DNA of 64,000 bases from Sinonovacula constricta (GCA_007844125.1 CM017569.1:6376964-6440963); one strand, 5' to 3'; numbered from the stretch's first letter, positions 1-11,954 are shown. Program-made: numbers and translations. Notes: generated by a model not told the origin, from the sequence alone.

Positions 1-362
1 TTCAGTTTTATACGCAGTCAAACAGTTATGGCAAAAATACTTTTGTTTATAAAATAAAAAAGTAATTTCTGTTAATTTTCAAACCATATATTGATGACAA
101 TGTTATCTGGAATGGCTCCGTGACGCATCTTCAACTTGCGTTACAGTATACTGCTGGGTAAGAGTCTATGTTTTCACCGGTTACATTCATACATAAATTC
201 ACGAAAAGTAGTTTTCTACAGATCACCGATCAAAAGTAAACAAATGATTCGCTTAACTGGAAAAGTCTCTTGATTTTATGGTTTCTTGGTTATTTATTTT
301 TGTAAAGGTAAAAGGCATTTTGGTTCAAATGGGAAATAATTTATGAGATTGGGAATTTTTTT
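1..362. other. AT-rich sequence, no feature
   Basis: I see no open frame, repeat or RNA signal here. It lies upstream of exons of a plus-strand gene, so it is probably intron. Confidence 0.5.
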
Positions 363-2120
363 ATGACACACCCCAAACTGGTTATGTTACACTATGACAC
401 ACCCCAAACTGGTTATATTACACTATGACACACCCCAAACTGATTATATTACACTATGACACACCCCAAACTGGTTATGTTACACTATGACACACCCCAA
501 ACTTGTTATATTACACTATGACACACCCCAAACTGATTATGTTACACTATGACACACCCCAAACTGGTTATATTACACTATGACACACCCAAAACTGATT
601 ATATTGCACTATGACACACCCCAAACTGGTTATGCTACACTATGACACACCCCAAACTGGTTATGCTACACTATGACACATACCACACTGGTTATGTTAC
701 ACTATGGCACACTCACCACACTGGTTATGTTACACTATAGCACACCCCAATCTGGTTATGCTACACTATGACACATACCACACTGGTTATGTTACACTAT
801 GGCACACTCACCACACTGGTTATGTTACACTATGGCACACCCCAATCTGGTTATGCTACACTATGACACATACCACACTGGTTATGTTACACTATGGCAC
901 ACTCACCACACTGGTTATGTTACACTATGGCACACCCCAATCTGGTTATGCTACACTATGACACACCCCAAACTGGTTATGCTACACTATGACACATACC
1001 ACACTGGTTATGTTACACTATGGCACACTCACCACACTGGTTATGTTACACTATGGCACACCCCAATCTGGTTATGCTACACTATGACACATACCACACT
1101 GGTTATGTTACACTATGGCACACTCACCACACTGGTTATGTTACACTATGGCACACCCCAATCTGGTTATGCTACACTATGACACACCCAAAACTGGTTA
1201 TGCTACACTATGACACATACCACACTGGTTATGTTACACTATGGCACACTCACCACACTGGTTATGTTACACTATGGCACACCCCAATCTGGTTATGCTA
1301 CACTATGACACATACCACACTGGTTATGTTACACTATGACACACCCCACACTGGTTATGTTACACTATGACACATACCACACTGGTTATGCTACACTAAG
1401 ACACACCCCAATCTGGTTATGCTACACTATGACACATACCACACTGGTTATGCTACACTAAGACACACCCCAAACTGGTTATGTTACACTATGACACACC
1501 CCACACTGGTTATGCTACACCATCACACACCACACTGGTTATGCTACACTACGACACATACCACACTGGTTATGCTACACCATCACACACACCACACTGG
1601 TTATGTTACACTATGACACAATCACCACACTGGTTATATTACACTATGCCACAGCTAACGGGTTATGTACCCACTATGACACACCCCACACTTGGTTATG
1701 CTACTCTATGACACAACACATTGTTTATGTACACTATGCACACCCCACACTTGGTATGCTACACTATGACACATACCACACTGGTTATGCTACACTAAGA
1801 CACACCCTAAACTGGTTATGTTACACTATGACACACCCCACACTGGTTATGCTACACCATCACACACCACACTGGTTATGCTACACTACGACACATACCA
1901 CACTGGTTATGCTACACCATCACACACCACACTGGTTATGTTACACTATGACACAATCACCACACTGGTTATATTACACTATGCCACAGCCTAAACTGGT
2001 TATGTTACACTATGACACACCCCACACTTGGTATGCTACACTATGACACATACCACACTGGTTATGTAAACCTATGAATAACTCATCTCTTAGGTTATGT
2101 TACTCTATGGTACACTCATC
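363..2120 (+). repeat. 31-bp satellite with higher-order structure
   Basis: About 55 head-to-tail units of 31 bp (33 bp in one subtype), each carrying CTGGTTATG(T/C)TACACTATG. The first 10 or so units (363-680) are nearly uniform, of the ACACCCCAAACTGG type. From about 680 to 1330 three subtypes alternate (ACATACCACACTGG, CACTCACCACACTGG, CACCCCAATCTGG), giving a 95-bp higher-order repeat and a longer 221-bp period (95+95+31). From 1380 on the units are mixed and increasingly diverged, ending in damaged copies near 2040-2120. Plus-strand frames stay open through many units and give Leu/His/Tyr/Thr-rich peptides. These are by-products of a stop-free repeat and not genes. The array probably sits in an intron of the gene whose last exons lie at 3981 and 4876. 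Confidence 0.95.
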
Positions 2121-2257
2121 ACTTGTTGTTTTTTGAAAAGCACCATTATACTTTATTTAATTGTTAATAGGCATTATGATACTACCATGTGGGCTATTTA
2201 TATTATTACAAATGGGTGTTGCCTGTGACCTTGTGGTTATTGTCGCTGACGTGTAAT

Positions 2258-2340
2258 TTCCTGGTTTTCTAGCTAACCTGCAGTGTGCTTGTGGCTCTAC
2301 CCACACATGCATTTGGGATCTCCCTTCACCAATAATTAAT
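2258..2340 (+). repeat. SINE-B fragment, copy 1
   Basis: A diverged piece of the SINE-B family seen more completely at 30005-30235. Shared blocks in order are AGCTAACCTGC, TGTGGCTCTACCCA, ACATGCATTTGGGATC and CCTTCACCAA. The tRNA-like head is absent, so it is 5'-truncated or decayed. Confidence 0.6.
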
Positions 2341-2733
2341 TATATGCTAAAAATATTACCAAAATTATGCTAGTTAAAATAAAAAAATTTTTTTAAGAAA
2401 AACCTTTAACATAGTTTTTCGGACAGCAATTTTTTTCTTTTCTACAAGGTGTGTCAGTATTAAGATTACATGTTTGAATACATGAAGTTCCATGCATTTA
2501 ACTTTGAAACAATGACATGCAGGAACTAACAATTTCCTTGTCTTAATTAAAGTTTGCTTGTACATGTTTAGTTAATTGTAGGCATATACAGTCATTGGAT
2601 TTCAAAGAAATTTATGGGAAAAATGTTTGTTTTGTAATTATTACTTTGCAATGCAATTTGCAAAAAGTTTTAGAAGTAATTACTTCAATCTAATGTAAGA
2701 CAGTCTACCACAAATAATTTTTTTTTATTTTAG
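2341..2733. other. AT-rich sequence, no feature
   Basis: The only open frame is a 63-residue Lys/Leu-rich minus-strand frame with no recognisable motif, best read as chance in AT-rich intron sequence. Confidence 0.5.
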
Positions 2734-3612
2734 CTCACCTGAGCTTTTCTAATACCCCATCATCTGCTGTGCATTGTGTATGGATCGGCATTTACAATTT
2801 GTTCGTGTACACTCTAGAGGGTACATTTTTGTCTAATCTTCAGACTGAGTCAGAATGTTTGTCGGCATGAAATCTTAGATGAGTTTGTAACTTTGTCACT
2901 AGGGGTCTAAAACTAGGCCACTAGGTCAAATATAAGAAAACATTGTAAACATCCAAGCAATATTTATTTTCAATCTTACCAAACCTTGGTCAGTCTGCAT
3001 AAATTAATTGATGACTTCAGGACTGGGTCACATGTGGTAAAAACATGGGTCTCTATGTCAAATTGTAGTGAACACCCTAGTGACCACATTTATGCCTCAA
3101 TCTTTACCAAAGTCAGTATGTTTTCCTGCATCAAATCTAAGATGAGTTGGTAATTGGACCATGTGGGGTCATAAAGTAGGTCACTAGGTCAAAGTCTAGA
3201 AAAATGTTGTGAACACTGTAGAGTCCAAATCTTCTCCAAACTTGGCCACAATATTAAGGATAGGTTTGTAGCTGGTCACTAGGGTTTGAACATAGGTCTT
3301 TAAGTCAGTTCTTAGAAAAACCTTGTGAACACTCTAGAGGCCAAATTTGTGGTCAAATTTTTACTTGACTTGGTCAGAATGTTGGCTTGTATGAATTCTT
3401 GGATGAGTTTGTAGCTGGGTCATGTGGTGTCCAAAAGAATGTCACCACTGGCTTACATGTTAAAAAGATTTTTTTTTTAACATGCCAGAGTTTTTTATGG
3501 CTCAGTATTCACCACAGATTTCTAAAGTAAATAAATCTTAGTAACTTGCCAGATATGATCCTAGTGAAATCCTGAGTCAGGTGAGTGATTAAGAGCCATC
3601 CTGACTCTCTTG
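2734..3612. repeat. Degenerate element with ~130-bp internal repeats
   Basis: The left end reads CTCACCTGAGC and the right end holds CTGAGTCAGGTGAG, an inverted pair. The interior repeats about five times a module with CACTCTAGAGG-type, TGGTCAGAATGTT-type, GATGAGTTTGTA-type and CACTAGGTCAAA-type blocks. The AC(A/T)CTCTAGAG-like block recurs near 2810, 2945, 3073, 3214 and 3325, about 110-140 bp apart. From memory this type is very common in bivalve genomes. It has no coding capacity and is probably a non-autonomous element that expanded internally. Confidence 0.75.
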
Positions 3613-3980
3613 TTTGTCAAATTATATTGTTAACTTAATGAAAGGCATCTGTGCAACTAGAAGACAAAGCAGAAAGTCTAACCAGAAGATAACATGTACA
3701 TAGGCATAATGTTACCTTCTTCAAGTAGGTTTTACAGATTTTTTCCCAAGATGCAACTTTCTGTTTTTGTCTTTTTTGTCTTTTTTTTTTCACAGAAAGC
3801 AACATAGTCATTGCTCTTATGCTTTTTGCTAACAGTTAATTGTAATCCTTCGCTGTGTTTCTAGAGTCAGAACATACACTGTGGTAAGATTTTCAATTAA
3901 ATTAACTTAGTTATATTGTTGCAGCTTTACCAGTTAGCATACAAAGTAAAAAATAAATGAAACATTTTTTTCACTCTCAG
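3613..3980 (+). other. Intron 3' part with splice acceptor
   Basis: This ends in a pyrimidine-rich tract and the acceptor TTTTTTTCACTCTCAG just before the exon at 3981. A second strong acceptor-like site, a T-rich run ending CACAG at 3795, lies 185 bases upstream. It could be an unused or alternative acceptor. Confidence 0.6.
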
Positions 3981-4122
3981 ACTATGCCAGATTGCGACCG
4001 CAACTGTTCTCAAAGTATATCCCGAATATTCTCCCTCCTACCAGTGTATCAGATCTGGACAAATATGCTGAGGAGACCAAACAACTGCAACAAGAACTTC
4101 ACTGTATGCCTGAATTCCAACT
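3981..4122 (+). CDS. Penultimate coding exon of an unidentified gene
   Basis: A 142-base exon with a canonical acceptor (pyrimidine tract, CAG) and a strong donor (CT|GTAAGT). Reading in the frame that starts TAT GCC AGA gives 46 codons without a stop, plus a split codon completed by the exon at 4876. The peptide begins YARLRPQLFSKYIPNILPP and continues to a short acidic, Gln-rich stretch around DLDKYAEETKQLQQEL, which looks helical or coiled-coil. The first two bases finish a codon from an exon to the left of the window, so the N-terminal part of the protein is not visible. I do not recognise the family. Together the two exons give 65 residues, and the base and residue composition is clearly unlike the AT-rich surroundings. 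Existence of the exon is fairly sure; function is unknown. Confidence 0.75.
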
Positions 4123-4875
4123 GTAAGTATTAAGTAAACAGGCAGATCAAATTAATATTTGCAAGATTGCAACAAATGGACATGGATAGGTAGTTTGTTT
4201 AGACAATCTTTGTTGTCTCTGCTGAGGTTAGACACATGGTGACAGAACATTTTATACGACCCTCTCCTTGTTGGCTTGACAAGAGCATTAACTATCGACT
4301 GAACAGGTAACACTTACTAGGCAGTGTCTTGGACTGCAGTATTTATAAATTAACGGTGCAAGTCCTAATTAAACATCTCCCTCCTGAATTTGGCTGATCT
4401 GGATCTAGACTATATGCATAAGCCTGATCAACTTATATGAAGCAATAATTAGCAGGTTTGAGGTTTGACCCATTGTGTTGATTGTTAAATAAGACCATGG
4501 TAAAATGTCTTATTTCACTTTGGAAAACCAATAATTGTATACTGTTTCTATGGATACCATTTTATGTTTTATTGTTACAAAGGGAAAATAACTTTATCCT
4601 TAAAAATTTTCAGGCAAACTCACAGGAAATTCTTGCATGCAATGCAATTGTACAATCAGATGTAAACTACAAGTTAAATACATCTGTATTTTCTTACTGA
4701 TAAGTTAGTTTAGATTTGAGTTTTAAATAGGATCAATACATACTCCTTTTAGCTTGCTGATCTGACCTATGTTACTTGCCTAGGCCTCATTAATTCATGA
4801 TGAAATAATGATTTAATTAACAATACTTTCCAGTGAATTAAAATAATATGTTAAACAATTATCCTCCTTTTTCAG
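4123..4875 (+). other. Intron, 753 bp
   Basis: It starts GTAAGT and ends in a pyrimidine-rich CTCCTTTTTCAG. The 72-residue frame at 4482-4700 lies wholly inside and shows no motif. No repeat family was recognised in it. Confidence 0.65.
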
Positions 4876-4933
4876 CTGTGATAGCTCAACTTCCAGAAAA
4901 CGACCAAATGAGGAGGATGCACCAGTAAAGTGA
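4876..4933 (+). CDS. Terminal coding exon of the same gene
   Basis: A 58-base coding part that completes the split Leu codon of the previous exon and adds 18 codons before TGA at 4931-4933. The tail contains SRKRPNEEDAPVK: a basic SRKR patch that could be a weak nuclear localisation signal, followed by an acidic, Pro-containing C-terminus. Phase agreement between the two exons, good acceptor and donor sites and an immediate stop make this a believable C-terminal end. The gene product remains unidentified. Confidence 0.72.
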
Positions 4934-7900
4934 CACAACAATTACATAGTTTTAAGTTTCATAATATGTTTTGCATCTTGGTGGGTCTTTTGTCTGCTAT
5001 TTCTTATGTCTGAAAGACTGTGCTAGGCTGGCATGTGTTGGTATTTCCAATGATTTGTCATTCTATGAAGGAAAGATAAAACACATGCATTTGGTTGAAC
5101 AGCAAAATTGTTTGGAATACAAAGTTCCTTACAATGTATACATGTACCACCATAACAACAACAGCAGCAGTACCATTACCAGCTGCAATTCCAATAATTT
5201 GTCCTCTTGTCTTAATTGTAATTATTAAGTTTTGGTATATTGATGCACTACAGGTATGTTCATGTTTACTTGTATTGTATTAAGCAAGCAGCATTTTGAG
5301 GATGATTATGTAATTTGTAAAGAATTAGTCAACTTTTTTTCAAATAAAAAAAGAGCCATATATTTTTCTGTTCACAGTATTCTATTTTCTTCTAAGAATG
5401 TTGTTGTATTTTATTTTATGAGATCCCCTTATAACCTTTTAAAAGTTTTGAAATGATGTTATTTTAATTGCTGATAACCATATACATGGAGCTGGGGGTT
5501 GGGAACACTGTAGTCACTTCTTGTCATACAGATATATGAAACAGAGGATGGCAGTGACCAAACAATCCATGTTTGCATCCTAGATTAATAAACACCAGTC
5601 ATTTGGTGCTGTGGTTTGGAGACCTTATTATGTACAGACAGTTTTTGTGTGAACAAATTATCTAGCTATAATGATGGGAACAGTTATTTGGTCAGTAGGT
5701 TAGTATTTTCCTTAGCCAATAATAACAAACATGAAGGAGCCAACTGATGTTGGTTGGTTTGAATTGTTGACACTTTAAAGAGGGATTCATCCTGCATGTT
5801 GTCAGTTGGCTATCATGAAAACAAACATGAGAAAACAAAAACAAATGTATAAATATTTGATAAGTTAAACAAAGCTTTGTTTTGCTTCATTTAGCAATCA
5901 TTTTGTTCAAAATATGTGCATTGTGTTCAGAATTTCACTTAACTTTATGGTTTGTTAGTTTTGACCATACAAGTATTTTTGTGATTCCAGATCACATTAT
6001 TTTAATGTATTTATAGTTTTGAAATCTAAAATCTGCTTATTAGCAGTATTTTACCTTATTCATGTGAATAGGGAATTTCGATCTGTTACATGTCATAGTA
6101 CTTTTTTACCTTTTATAAACTTTATTGTTACTAGGAGTTATCTAATAATTTGTGAAATTTCCTCACAGTATCAAGTATACTTAGAATAGGAGTCTGTAAC
6201 TTTGGATATAACATTCAGGGACATGTTTTTGAACAGGTCAGAACGTTGTATTCATTTGCCTTTGACTTTGACAAATACAGAGTTGTACATAATTATATAA
6301 TCACATTCCTGTGCAGTCTGTACAGTTGATATAAAATATTAATGTCACTTGAAATTAATACGGGTATGGTCAGTTTACTGCTTCATTGCTGTTTTGACAT
6401 TTACTTACTGCTTGCACACAGTGCGTGTACCAGTGTACCAAGTACTTGTAAACAACATTATAGAGTGGTGTTTTTATTTTATGAATCTAACTTTTATCAC
6501 TTTTGAGGAAAAAATAGGTGTGAAATTCCCACACAGAACAGATAATTCAGTAGTTGGATGTCAACACAGTTTTGCAGAAGTCAATGTCTCTTGTTATTTT
6601 TACAAGGCATTTTCTTTGGTCCATTTCCTTTGCATTTGCACCAATTATGTGCTTGGCAAAGCTCAAATGTTAGTGAGAATAAAAATCATTAAACTTCATA
6701 AACTGCCCTTGATGCTTATGTGTTACGATGTTGGCATCACTTTAGGCTCCACCTTTTCAAAATATGAAGCAGTTTTATTGTCACGATCATCCTTGTGTCC
6801 TTTTCTGTGCTGGTTGGCCCATTCTTTATGGAGGTCCATTTCTCAAAAAACTTTTTAAGGTATTTACTTTAAACAATGAATATTTAATCACTATCTTAAG
6901 AGGAACCCGTTTCAAAAGGTAACCTTGAAATTAAAATTTGTAGAGATTTGCCCCTCTTTTAACTAATACTTATCAAATTTTATTTAAATTAAGTAAAATG
7001 GAGCATGCTGTCTTTGGACAGCTCTTCTTACAGACTATGCTGGATCACTTTGATGTGCTGATATGATGATGTGTTATAAGCAATAATAAAGTAAGTGAAC
7101 ACCATTGTTTAAATACATGCTCTGATATTACATATCAACATATCAGACGCATATTCCAAATACTTTTTTTTTACTGCGAAGAAAGTCTGTGTAGTTTTTA
7201 ACCTTTCCTATGCTATTTGACAGTGCATATCAAGTTTTTAAATTTCTATTAAGCAATGAAGTAACGAGTAAATATTTTACTCTAAGCAATACCTCAGTTA
7301 AATATATAAGTATAATACAATGTAGAATATAATTTTCAAAAGTTCAGTGTTACTCTTTCTGTGAACAACAAATCACCTTTCTGTCAAGAAAGTGTATAAT
7401 ATGTTGATATTTGGAAAACAATGTCCCCAGCATTTGGGATCTCTAATACTTTATGTGTATCATAACCCTAAGTTTACAACTTAGTTTACTATATGTGGTA
7501 ATAATATAGAATTGTTAAGTTTTGTGTTAATAACAACATTTAATAGTCACAAATGTTATTGCTAAAGACCTCAAATAGTTCCAGATTCTGATCATACCAG
7601 TAGCTCTGATGGATATGAATCAATACTTTTGCCTGGTCATTTCTTGGCATGTAATGTTGTATTATTTGTTCATCTACTTTATGCCATGTATAAATTCAAG
7701 AGATAATTTCATACACCCTAGTCATGGACTTATTACATTACCTCACCATGATATACTACACTATTTATATTCATGATAAAGCAATTAGTATTGTATCTAT
7801 GCTGCTGCTTTAATTATAATATCATTAGTTTTTCATGTTAAAGCTTAACAGCCTGCATATTGATAGTTTCCACATCAGTGAAGATCCCTTGCCATTTTTG

Positions 7901-8850
7901 ATGGTAACATCAAGGGATTTTCAGATGAATTGTATAGAAGCGTATATATTTTAATACTTTTAAAATACTCCATAAAAGCTGTCTAATTTGATATAAAATT
8001 CAGTAAAATAGACTGAAAAATAAAAACACAGAGGTGAGTTGAATACAGCACATATTTCCAGATTTTGGCCTGCATTAGGTTCTGCCTTCAAAGATGGCTG
8101 CCCTAAACTGTCTTATCAATGCCTAAGACAACACATGGAAACTATCTATTGACGAATATAAAACAGTGAGCATTTGACAGCATATTTTCTAACATGATAA
8201 ATGCCTAATTCTTTCTAGTTCTAATATTCATTTTTATGAGTAAAGAGCTTCTGTATAATATAAATGTGTTAAATTACATGAACAGTCATTTCAATTTGGT
8301 GCTTTTGTTTTGTTTTGAATACTTTCATAGAAAAAGGAACGAAAACCGAATGTTTATGCTAAACATTAAGTTCTGGATAACTTTGATGGCATCAATTAAC
8401 CTCTTAATTTGAATTAATAGATCTGAATGGATACCTAAAGTATGTCTAATTAGTATGTATAATATAATTGTGTGGGGACATGTGTACACAGGCTTTACAT
8501 AGATCACTCAGTTTAAAAGAAATTCTTAATTTGTACTTAGTGGAATCATCTTTTGTGATAATTATGATGTGTACAAAGAATTTGGTCTGGAATTTATGTA
8601 TGTATAATGGTCAGGGAATACTTGGTACATTTATTAATAAGTACTTGAACAACTGCAATTATTTCCAAGCAACTAAATGTTCATGGAAATACATGTATCA
8701 CAGGACATATTTCAAGAGATACTTCAAGGGAAAAGTTAAGAACCTGATCAGCTGGAGAAGGATGATCTGGATCTACACTGTTGGTTTAATCCTTATCTGT
8801 TCATGAGCAGACTAAAAGATAATGAAAGAGAATAAAGGTAATGTGTGTGG
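4934..8850 (+). other. 3' UTR and/or downstream region of the unidentified gene
   Basis: No coding exon was recognised after the stop at 4933. AATAAA occurs at 5343, 5587, 7085 and 8831, so transcripts could end at several places. The frames at 4971-5456, 6349-6858 (169 codons, opening on TTG) and 8468-8806 show hydrophobic or low-complexity composition, no domains, and no supporting splice sites that I could see. I treat them as chance frames in AT-rich UTR or intergenic DNA. Confidence 0.45.
8831..8836 (+). terminator. Candidate polyadenylation signal
   Basis: AATAAA is followed within a few bases by a GT-rich stretch (GGTAATGTGTGTGG), the arrangement of a hexamer plus downstream element. 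It is the best-looking of several AATAAA sites after the stop codon at 4933. The distance from the stop (about 3.9 kb) is long, so earlier sites may be the real end. Confidence 0.3.
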
Positions 8851-9258
8851 CTTCATTCAGTGAGGATGTGTAGTCTTTGCCATGCATATACATGTTTATG
8901 TAAAATGTTTTGTTACTGTTGATAATCGTTTTAACTGTCATGCTTTTTTTTTAATTTTAAAGAATAGTTGTTTATTACTCATAATTGTAAATAATGTGTT
9001 TTAAAAAATACATCTGTTACCTTAAAAAAAGTTTGTTTTGTCTTTTTTCAAATCTTTATGTTTTATGTAACATCTCAACCCATATTCACAAAAAAGTAGT
9101 GTCTGGGTTTTCCTTAATAAAAATAATTCCTTTAAGTTCCAATGATTAGTAACAAATGGCTTTTACATATTATTTTGAAGTACTTATCATATGTAGCATA
9201 TATACTCAGCCAAAGTAGCCCAAAAGTATTAGCTGACGGTGTGCCAGACCCTGGGTTC
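8851..9258. other. AT-rich sequence, no feature
   Basis: Nothing recognised apart from homopolymer T and A runs; intergenic. Confidence 0.5.
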
Positions 9259-9592
9259 ATACCAGGTCACGGACCTGGTAGCGCAATCGGTAGAGCATCG
9301 GCTCCAGGTAAGGGAGGCCCGGGTTCGATCCCGGGCCGCGACATACCAAAGTCGTTAAAAATGGTAGGGTTATAGCTCCCTTGCTAACGCTCAAGCAAAT
9401 ATAAGGGTAGTTCCACGACTGGTTGGCCCAGTGTCAGGATAATGTGACTGGGTGTGGTATCATGCCAGGTGGTCACGGCATGCTATACACAGTGAAGGCA
9501 GCACAATATCTGCTTCACGTGGACACCGTCTCCAGATAACTGAAATACTGTTGGTGGGATGATTAACCCAATAAACTAACAATACCAGGTCA
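9259..9592 (+). repeat. SINE-A, full-length copy with target-site duplication
   Basis: A tRNA-derived SINE of about 312 bp. The tRNA-like head holds an A box (TAGCGCAATCGGTAGAGC, 9280-9297) and a B box (GGTTCGATCCC, 9322-9332) inside a perfect T-arm hairpin. The anticodon stem is not intact, so this is not a tRNA gene. A body follows with CACAGTGAAGGCAGCA, GTGGACACCGTCTCCAG and CTGAAATACTGTTGGTGGGA, and then a short AATAAACTAACA tail. The 11-bp direct repeat ATACCAGGTCA at 9259-9269 and 9582-9592 is the target-site duplication, which fixes the ends. A second copy lies at 40798-41108. Confidence 0.9.
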
Positions 9593-10001
9593 GGACCTCC
9601 AATACTTTTATGCAAGCAGACAGATCAATTTAAAAACACCTTTTAAATTCCTTACAAATTGTTGCTTATTTTATTGCATGATATGATGCTTCAAAAATCA
9701 AAGTAACTTTTACGTTTTCTTATATTCACCACGAACCACGTGTAAAAACAACTGATAGACAAATCTTGTTAGAGTTTTCTGTGCTGGTCCTGTGGAATTC
9801 AATCTCTGTTAATTTTAAACCGCGTACAAATTTAGACATTTTTAAAACATATATGTCTTTTGGGGATGATAAAGATTTTAAAAGTACCGTCTGTTTGCAT
9901 TATGCGCCTATCAGGTTTGTTGCAAATGACTTCAAATTTAACAATATTTACCTGACTCCAATATAGCTAATGTTAACATATATGTGTGCTTTACTGCTCA
10001 G
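9593..10001. other. Unannotated spacer
   Basis: A 66-residue plus-strand frame (9766-9966) has no start context or motif of note. No repeat was recognised. Confidence 0.45.
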
Positions 10002-10815
10002 ATAGTTAAGCCAATCGGAACACCTCGGATAATTCACGAATCATCTCTCGGATCAATCGGAACACCTCGGATAATTCACGAATCATCTCTCGGATGTATG
10101 TAGGTAGTCGGATTACCTCGGCCACTTCCCAAAATGGGACTTCTTTAGTGACAGACGTCAAAACAAAGATGGCATCTCGGATGACAGCTCACTATTGTAC
10201 GATGTCTGTTAATCTCCACTTTGTGGCTGCTTCAAATTTAAATCATTCAAGTTTAATTAACCCGGCACAGCAAAGACACCGCTGTCAAACGACTCGAATG
10301 TTTATGTTTTGTGCGAAGTACATTTTTAACATATTCTTCCGACTTCCAGCGAACAAAACGATTGTGATTTCATAAGTATTATTGCACCAGATACATCCGA
10401 GGGATGATTGTCCCGAGGACGGAATTACCCGAGGAGTTCCGATTGCTCTCGGATGTATGTAGGTAGTCGGATTACCTTCGCCACTTCCCTCTATGGGACT
10501 TCTTTTGTGACAGACGCCAAAACAAAGATGGCAGCTCGGATGACAGCTCACTTAGGTACGATGCCTGTAAATCTCCACTTAGTGACTGCTTCAAATTTAA
10601 ATCATTCAAGTTTAATTTACCCGGCGCAGCAAAGACACAGCTGCCAAACGACTCCATTGTTTATGTTTTGTGCGAACTACATTTTAAGCATATTCTTCCG
10701 ACTTCCGGCGAACAAAACGATCGTGATTTCTTTAAGTGTTATTGCACCAGAAACATCCGAGGGATGATTGTCCCGAGGACGGAATTACCCGAGGAGTTCC
10801 GATTGATAGTTAAGC
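10002..10815. mobile_element. CG-rich MITE dimer with 10-bp target-site duplication
   Basis: The exact direct repeat ATAGTTAAGC flanks the element (10002-10011 and 10806-10815), leaving a 794-bp insert. The left end CAATCGGAACACCTCGGATA and the inverted right end CAATCGGAACTCCTCGGGTA form terminal inverted repeats. The left end is itself doubled with a 42-bp period (10012 and 10054). The body is a tandem duplication: 10087-10445 and 10446-10805 (359 and 360 bp) match closely, and each ends in the right terminal repeat. CTCGGAT recurs in the subterminal part. The GC content is far above the surroundings. No frame codes for a transposase. A 9-11-bp duplication fits Mutator-like elements among known superfamilies, but the terminal sequence does not let me assign one. 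Confidence 0.88.
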
Positions 10816-11129
10816 ATCAATTGTGTCCTACCATTAATCATAAAATTGACGATGTTTTGTGTAATAGAATTTTTATTATAAAACATTTAAACTATGCATG
10901 GCTTGACATAGACTTAAAAGATTTGGTAATCTATTACAGTATTATTCTTTAAGTATTATTATCAGAATGTTATCTTAAATGTCAGTTTTATAAGTTCATT
11001 AAAATCTTGCCAAATCAAAAATAACTTGTATCTACCTATGGCCTATCTATGGCAATCCGTAACGGGGCATAATGACCTTGCTACACAGAATTAAAGATTA
11101 TTGGTAATTTCATTAACAGGTGTCTAGAA
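10816..11129. other. AT-rich sequence, no feature
   Basis: Nothing recognised; target DNA to the right of the MITE. Confidence 0.45.
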
Positions 11130-11185
11130 TATGTGACTTTGGTTTCAGGTGTTCATGGCAAGCAGGCACAGTGAAGGCAGCTTTA
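11130..11185 (+). repeat. Possible SINE-A body fragment
   Basis: GGTGTTCATGGCAAGCAGG followed by CACAGTGAAGGCAGC resembles the middle of SINE-A (at 9470-9510 and 40975-41010). Only about 45 bases match and there is no head or tail. Confidence 0.35.
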
Positions 11186-11699
11186 GAACAATGCCCTTTA
11201 CAATAATTAGAACAATAAATATTGTCATAGAGGTTACTGTACCCGAAAAAAAAAACAGTATCGACCAATACCACAGAACAGACAGATCGTGGCAACAGGT
11301 GGTCGAGTTTGATTAACTTGAAACCCTACCTGTAATAAAACCCACACATACCTAGAATTTTGTCGGAGTTATTTAAATAAAGAAAAAGGTGAATATAAAA
11401 GTAAGTCTGTTGCTGTCTTTTACTGAAATATAAAACTTTCTTTGAAGTAGTAATACATTATTTTGACATGTAAGTAAAATAAGTTTTATTGCAAGTACAT
11501 TTCTTTTAGAATTCAGCAAATAAGAATTTAATCGTCTATACATGTTTATCTGCATGTATAGGTGCAACAGTCAGATTTTAAGATAAAAAAAGAAGAATAT
11601 TCTTGAATAAAAAAAACTTTTAAGTTAATTATTATAAATAAATTTTTGAGAACAGTACTTTTAACCAGTGACTTGTATGATGCATATGGCATCTGAAAT
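11186..11699. other. AT-rich sequence, no feature
   Basis: No repeat, exon or RNA recognised. Confidence 0.45.
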
Positions 11700-11954
11700 A
11701 CTTATTAAATAAAAGAACGCAATCCAACTGACCGAGTTCTTCTAACATCGAAATTTTCCAGAAATTGCCTTTCCATGATGTTAAGCCAATCAATTAGTAT
11801 TGTTTCAATTGTTAGTTTTCATTTAGCACCTTATGTTGTTTTATTGCAACTAATGTGTCAATTTGTCAATTCGATTAAAGGATAACTTTGCAATGAGTCA
11901 ATGATTTTCTATGGACTTTGTTTCAATGCTATATAATGTGTAAGGAAAAAATAT

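Noticed and set aside
704..2046. Five or more long plus-strand frames rich in Leu, His, Tyr and Thr
   Set aside because: They lie wholly in the 31-bp satellite. A stop-free repeat whose length is not a multiple of three keeps several frames open without coding.
363..2120. CRISPR-like regular array
   Set aside because: Units are directly tandem with no unique spacers, in eukaryotic DNA.
6349..6858. 169-codon plus-strand frame
   Set aside because: It opens on TTG, has no domain, Cys/Leu/Phe-rich composition typical of T-rich DNA, and lies downstream of a terminated gene.
9271..9345. Possible tRNA gene
   Set aside because: A and B boxes and the T arm are good, but the anticodon stem does not pair and a SINE body and target-site duplication surround it.
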